Positions 63,301 to 64,000 of a stretch of 64,000 nucleotides of DNA are shown here, piece by piece. The stretch covers positions 38,967,404-39,031,403 of the forward strand of contig CM032122.1 in NCBI GenBank assembly GCA_018894105.1, in the 5' to 3' direction. This DNA comes from Jacaranda mimosifolia. Taxonomy: Eukaryota > Streptophyta > Magnoliopsida > Lamiales > Bignoniaceae. The translations under genes and the position numbers were made by a program. Each line of letters starts with the position of its first letter. Positions within the stretch are counted from its first letter, which is position 1. The notes beneath the pieces are model-generated. The model had not been told where the DNA came from. It made no database searches and was given only the letters and a program-made list of their open reading frames with translations.

Positions 63301-64000
63301 TATGAGACGTCGTTGTGGTAAGAACACATTTTATCACGTGAGGCGTGGGGGTAGAAACGTTATTTTTTTATTCGATAACTTTCACATCAAAAATCATTCA
63401 CTAGAGTGACACCTCAAAAGTTGCTTTTCAAAGATTAGACTAAAACAGAAGTAAATATTAAAAAATAGATTAACAAAATTTCTAATTACTTTTCATTTTG
63501 GTTATCATAATATGCGTTGTTGCATCAATAAATGTTGATCACAAGATATAATCAACTAATTATATACTTTAAACATAAGTGAGATTTTACATAGAATTTC
63601 TTCACTTGTAATATCTTAAAAGTTTCATTCTTCCTATAGAAAATGATGAGAAGGATATAGATATTTTTGTTCACATAAGACAATGATTTTAAATTTTAAA
63701 AAAAAGGGATAAAAATATAAAATTTTATTTAATTTATATATAAATTTTAAATTATAGAAAAACATAAAAGAAATAATTTCATTTGTATTTATCCCTTGAG
63801 CAAAGCCATTTCTATAGTGCTTGTTTGATTATTGAAATTATGACTCAATCGAAGATTTGTTTTGAAAAAAATTGAAGTTTTTAAATTATTTGTTGATATA
63901 TATATAATTTAAAAAAATTGAAATTATTTCAATATTGAGTTTTGAATAGGGATGTAAATGAACCGAACCAGCTCGCGAGCCTGACGAGTTAACTTGAAAA

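Larger units (their letters stand above)
60925..63947 (+). repeat. 3-kb noncoding block, copy D2
   Basis: Direct repeat of 43,345-46,405 (landmarks given there). It carries private insertions: the Tourist-like MITE at 61,498-61,797, an inverted family B element at about 62,465-63,300, and within that another MITE at 62,599-63,072. Homology to D1 ends just before GGGATGTAAATGAACCGAAC, which looks like the start of another repeat running off the window. Confidence 0.85.

Noticed and set aside
43345..63947. Blocks D1 and D2 as the two LTRs of one giant retrotransposon
   Set aside because: They do not begin TG or end CA, no gag-pol or primer-binding site lies between, and an intact host peroxidase gene does.

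Overview
The window is eukaryotic nuclear DNA from a flowering plant, most likely a eudicot. It shows GT-AG introns, AT-rich intergenic DNA full of small repeats, and plant-only genes (TIC110, a DYW-class PPR protein, a class III peroxidase, an NFD4-like carrier). I cannot name the species. No prokaryotic features, tRNA genes, rRNA or CRISPR arrays were recognised. All exon coordinates were read by hand from splice signals and reading frame. For each complete gene the exon lengths add up to a whole number of codons.

Left third (1-27,000). On the minus strand lies the 5' part of a class III aminotransferase (AGT3/PYD4 type), cut by the window edge. It is followed by a complete ten-exon RDM4/DMS4 gene (IWR1 family, 353 aa), whose 3.5-kb intron holds a foldback MITE with an 8-bp target duplication. 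On the plus strand is a two-exon NFD4-like membrane carrier (504 aa). Next, on minus, is a seven-exon PUS1/TruA-type tRNA pseudouridine synthase (515 aa), with unexplained exon-like pieces just beyond its stop.

Middle (27,000-42,000). On plus are TIC110 (15 exons, 1000 aa), the scaffold of the chloroplast inner-envelope import machinery, and then the intronless LOI1/MEF11-like mitochondrial RNA-editing PPR protein (689 aa). On minus is BLOS1 (three exons, 133 aa). These are unrelated housekeeping genes; nothing suggests an operon-like cluster.

Right third (42,000-64,000). This is the accessory region. A secreted class III peroxidase (four exons, 318 aa) sits between two direct copies of a ~3-kb noncoding block (about 43,345-46,405 and 60,925-63,947). 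Each copy carries its own transposon insertions, and one of these has its empty site preserved in the other copy. Between the peroxidase and the second block lies what looks like a head-to-tail pair of Helitron-type elements. The first ends in a hairpin plus CTAG near 54,626. The second carries a broken RPA70-like gene (55,342-58,381; one frameshift and one lost splice donor), and its 3' subterminal region is split by a ~2-kb insertion. The peroxidase upstream region also has two adjacent ~115-127-bp tandem duplications with perfect palindromes.

The Helitron/RPA array and the paired 3-kb blocks are the parts most worth checking. The rest is ordinary plant gene content.
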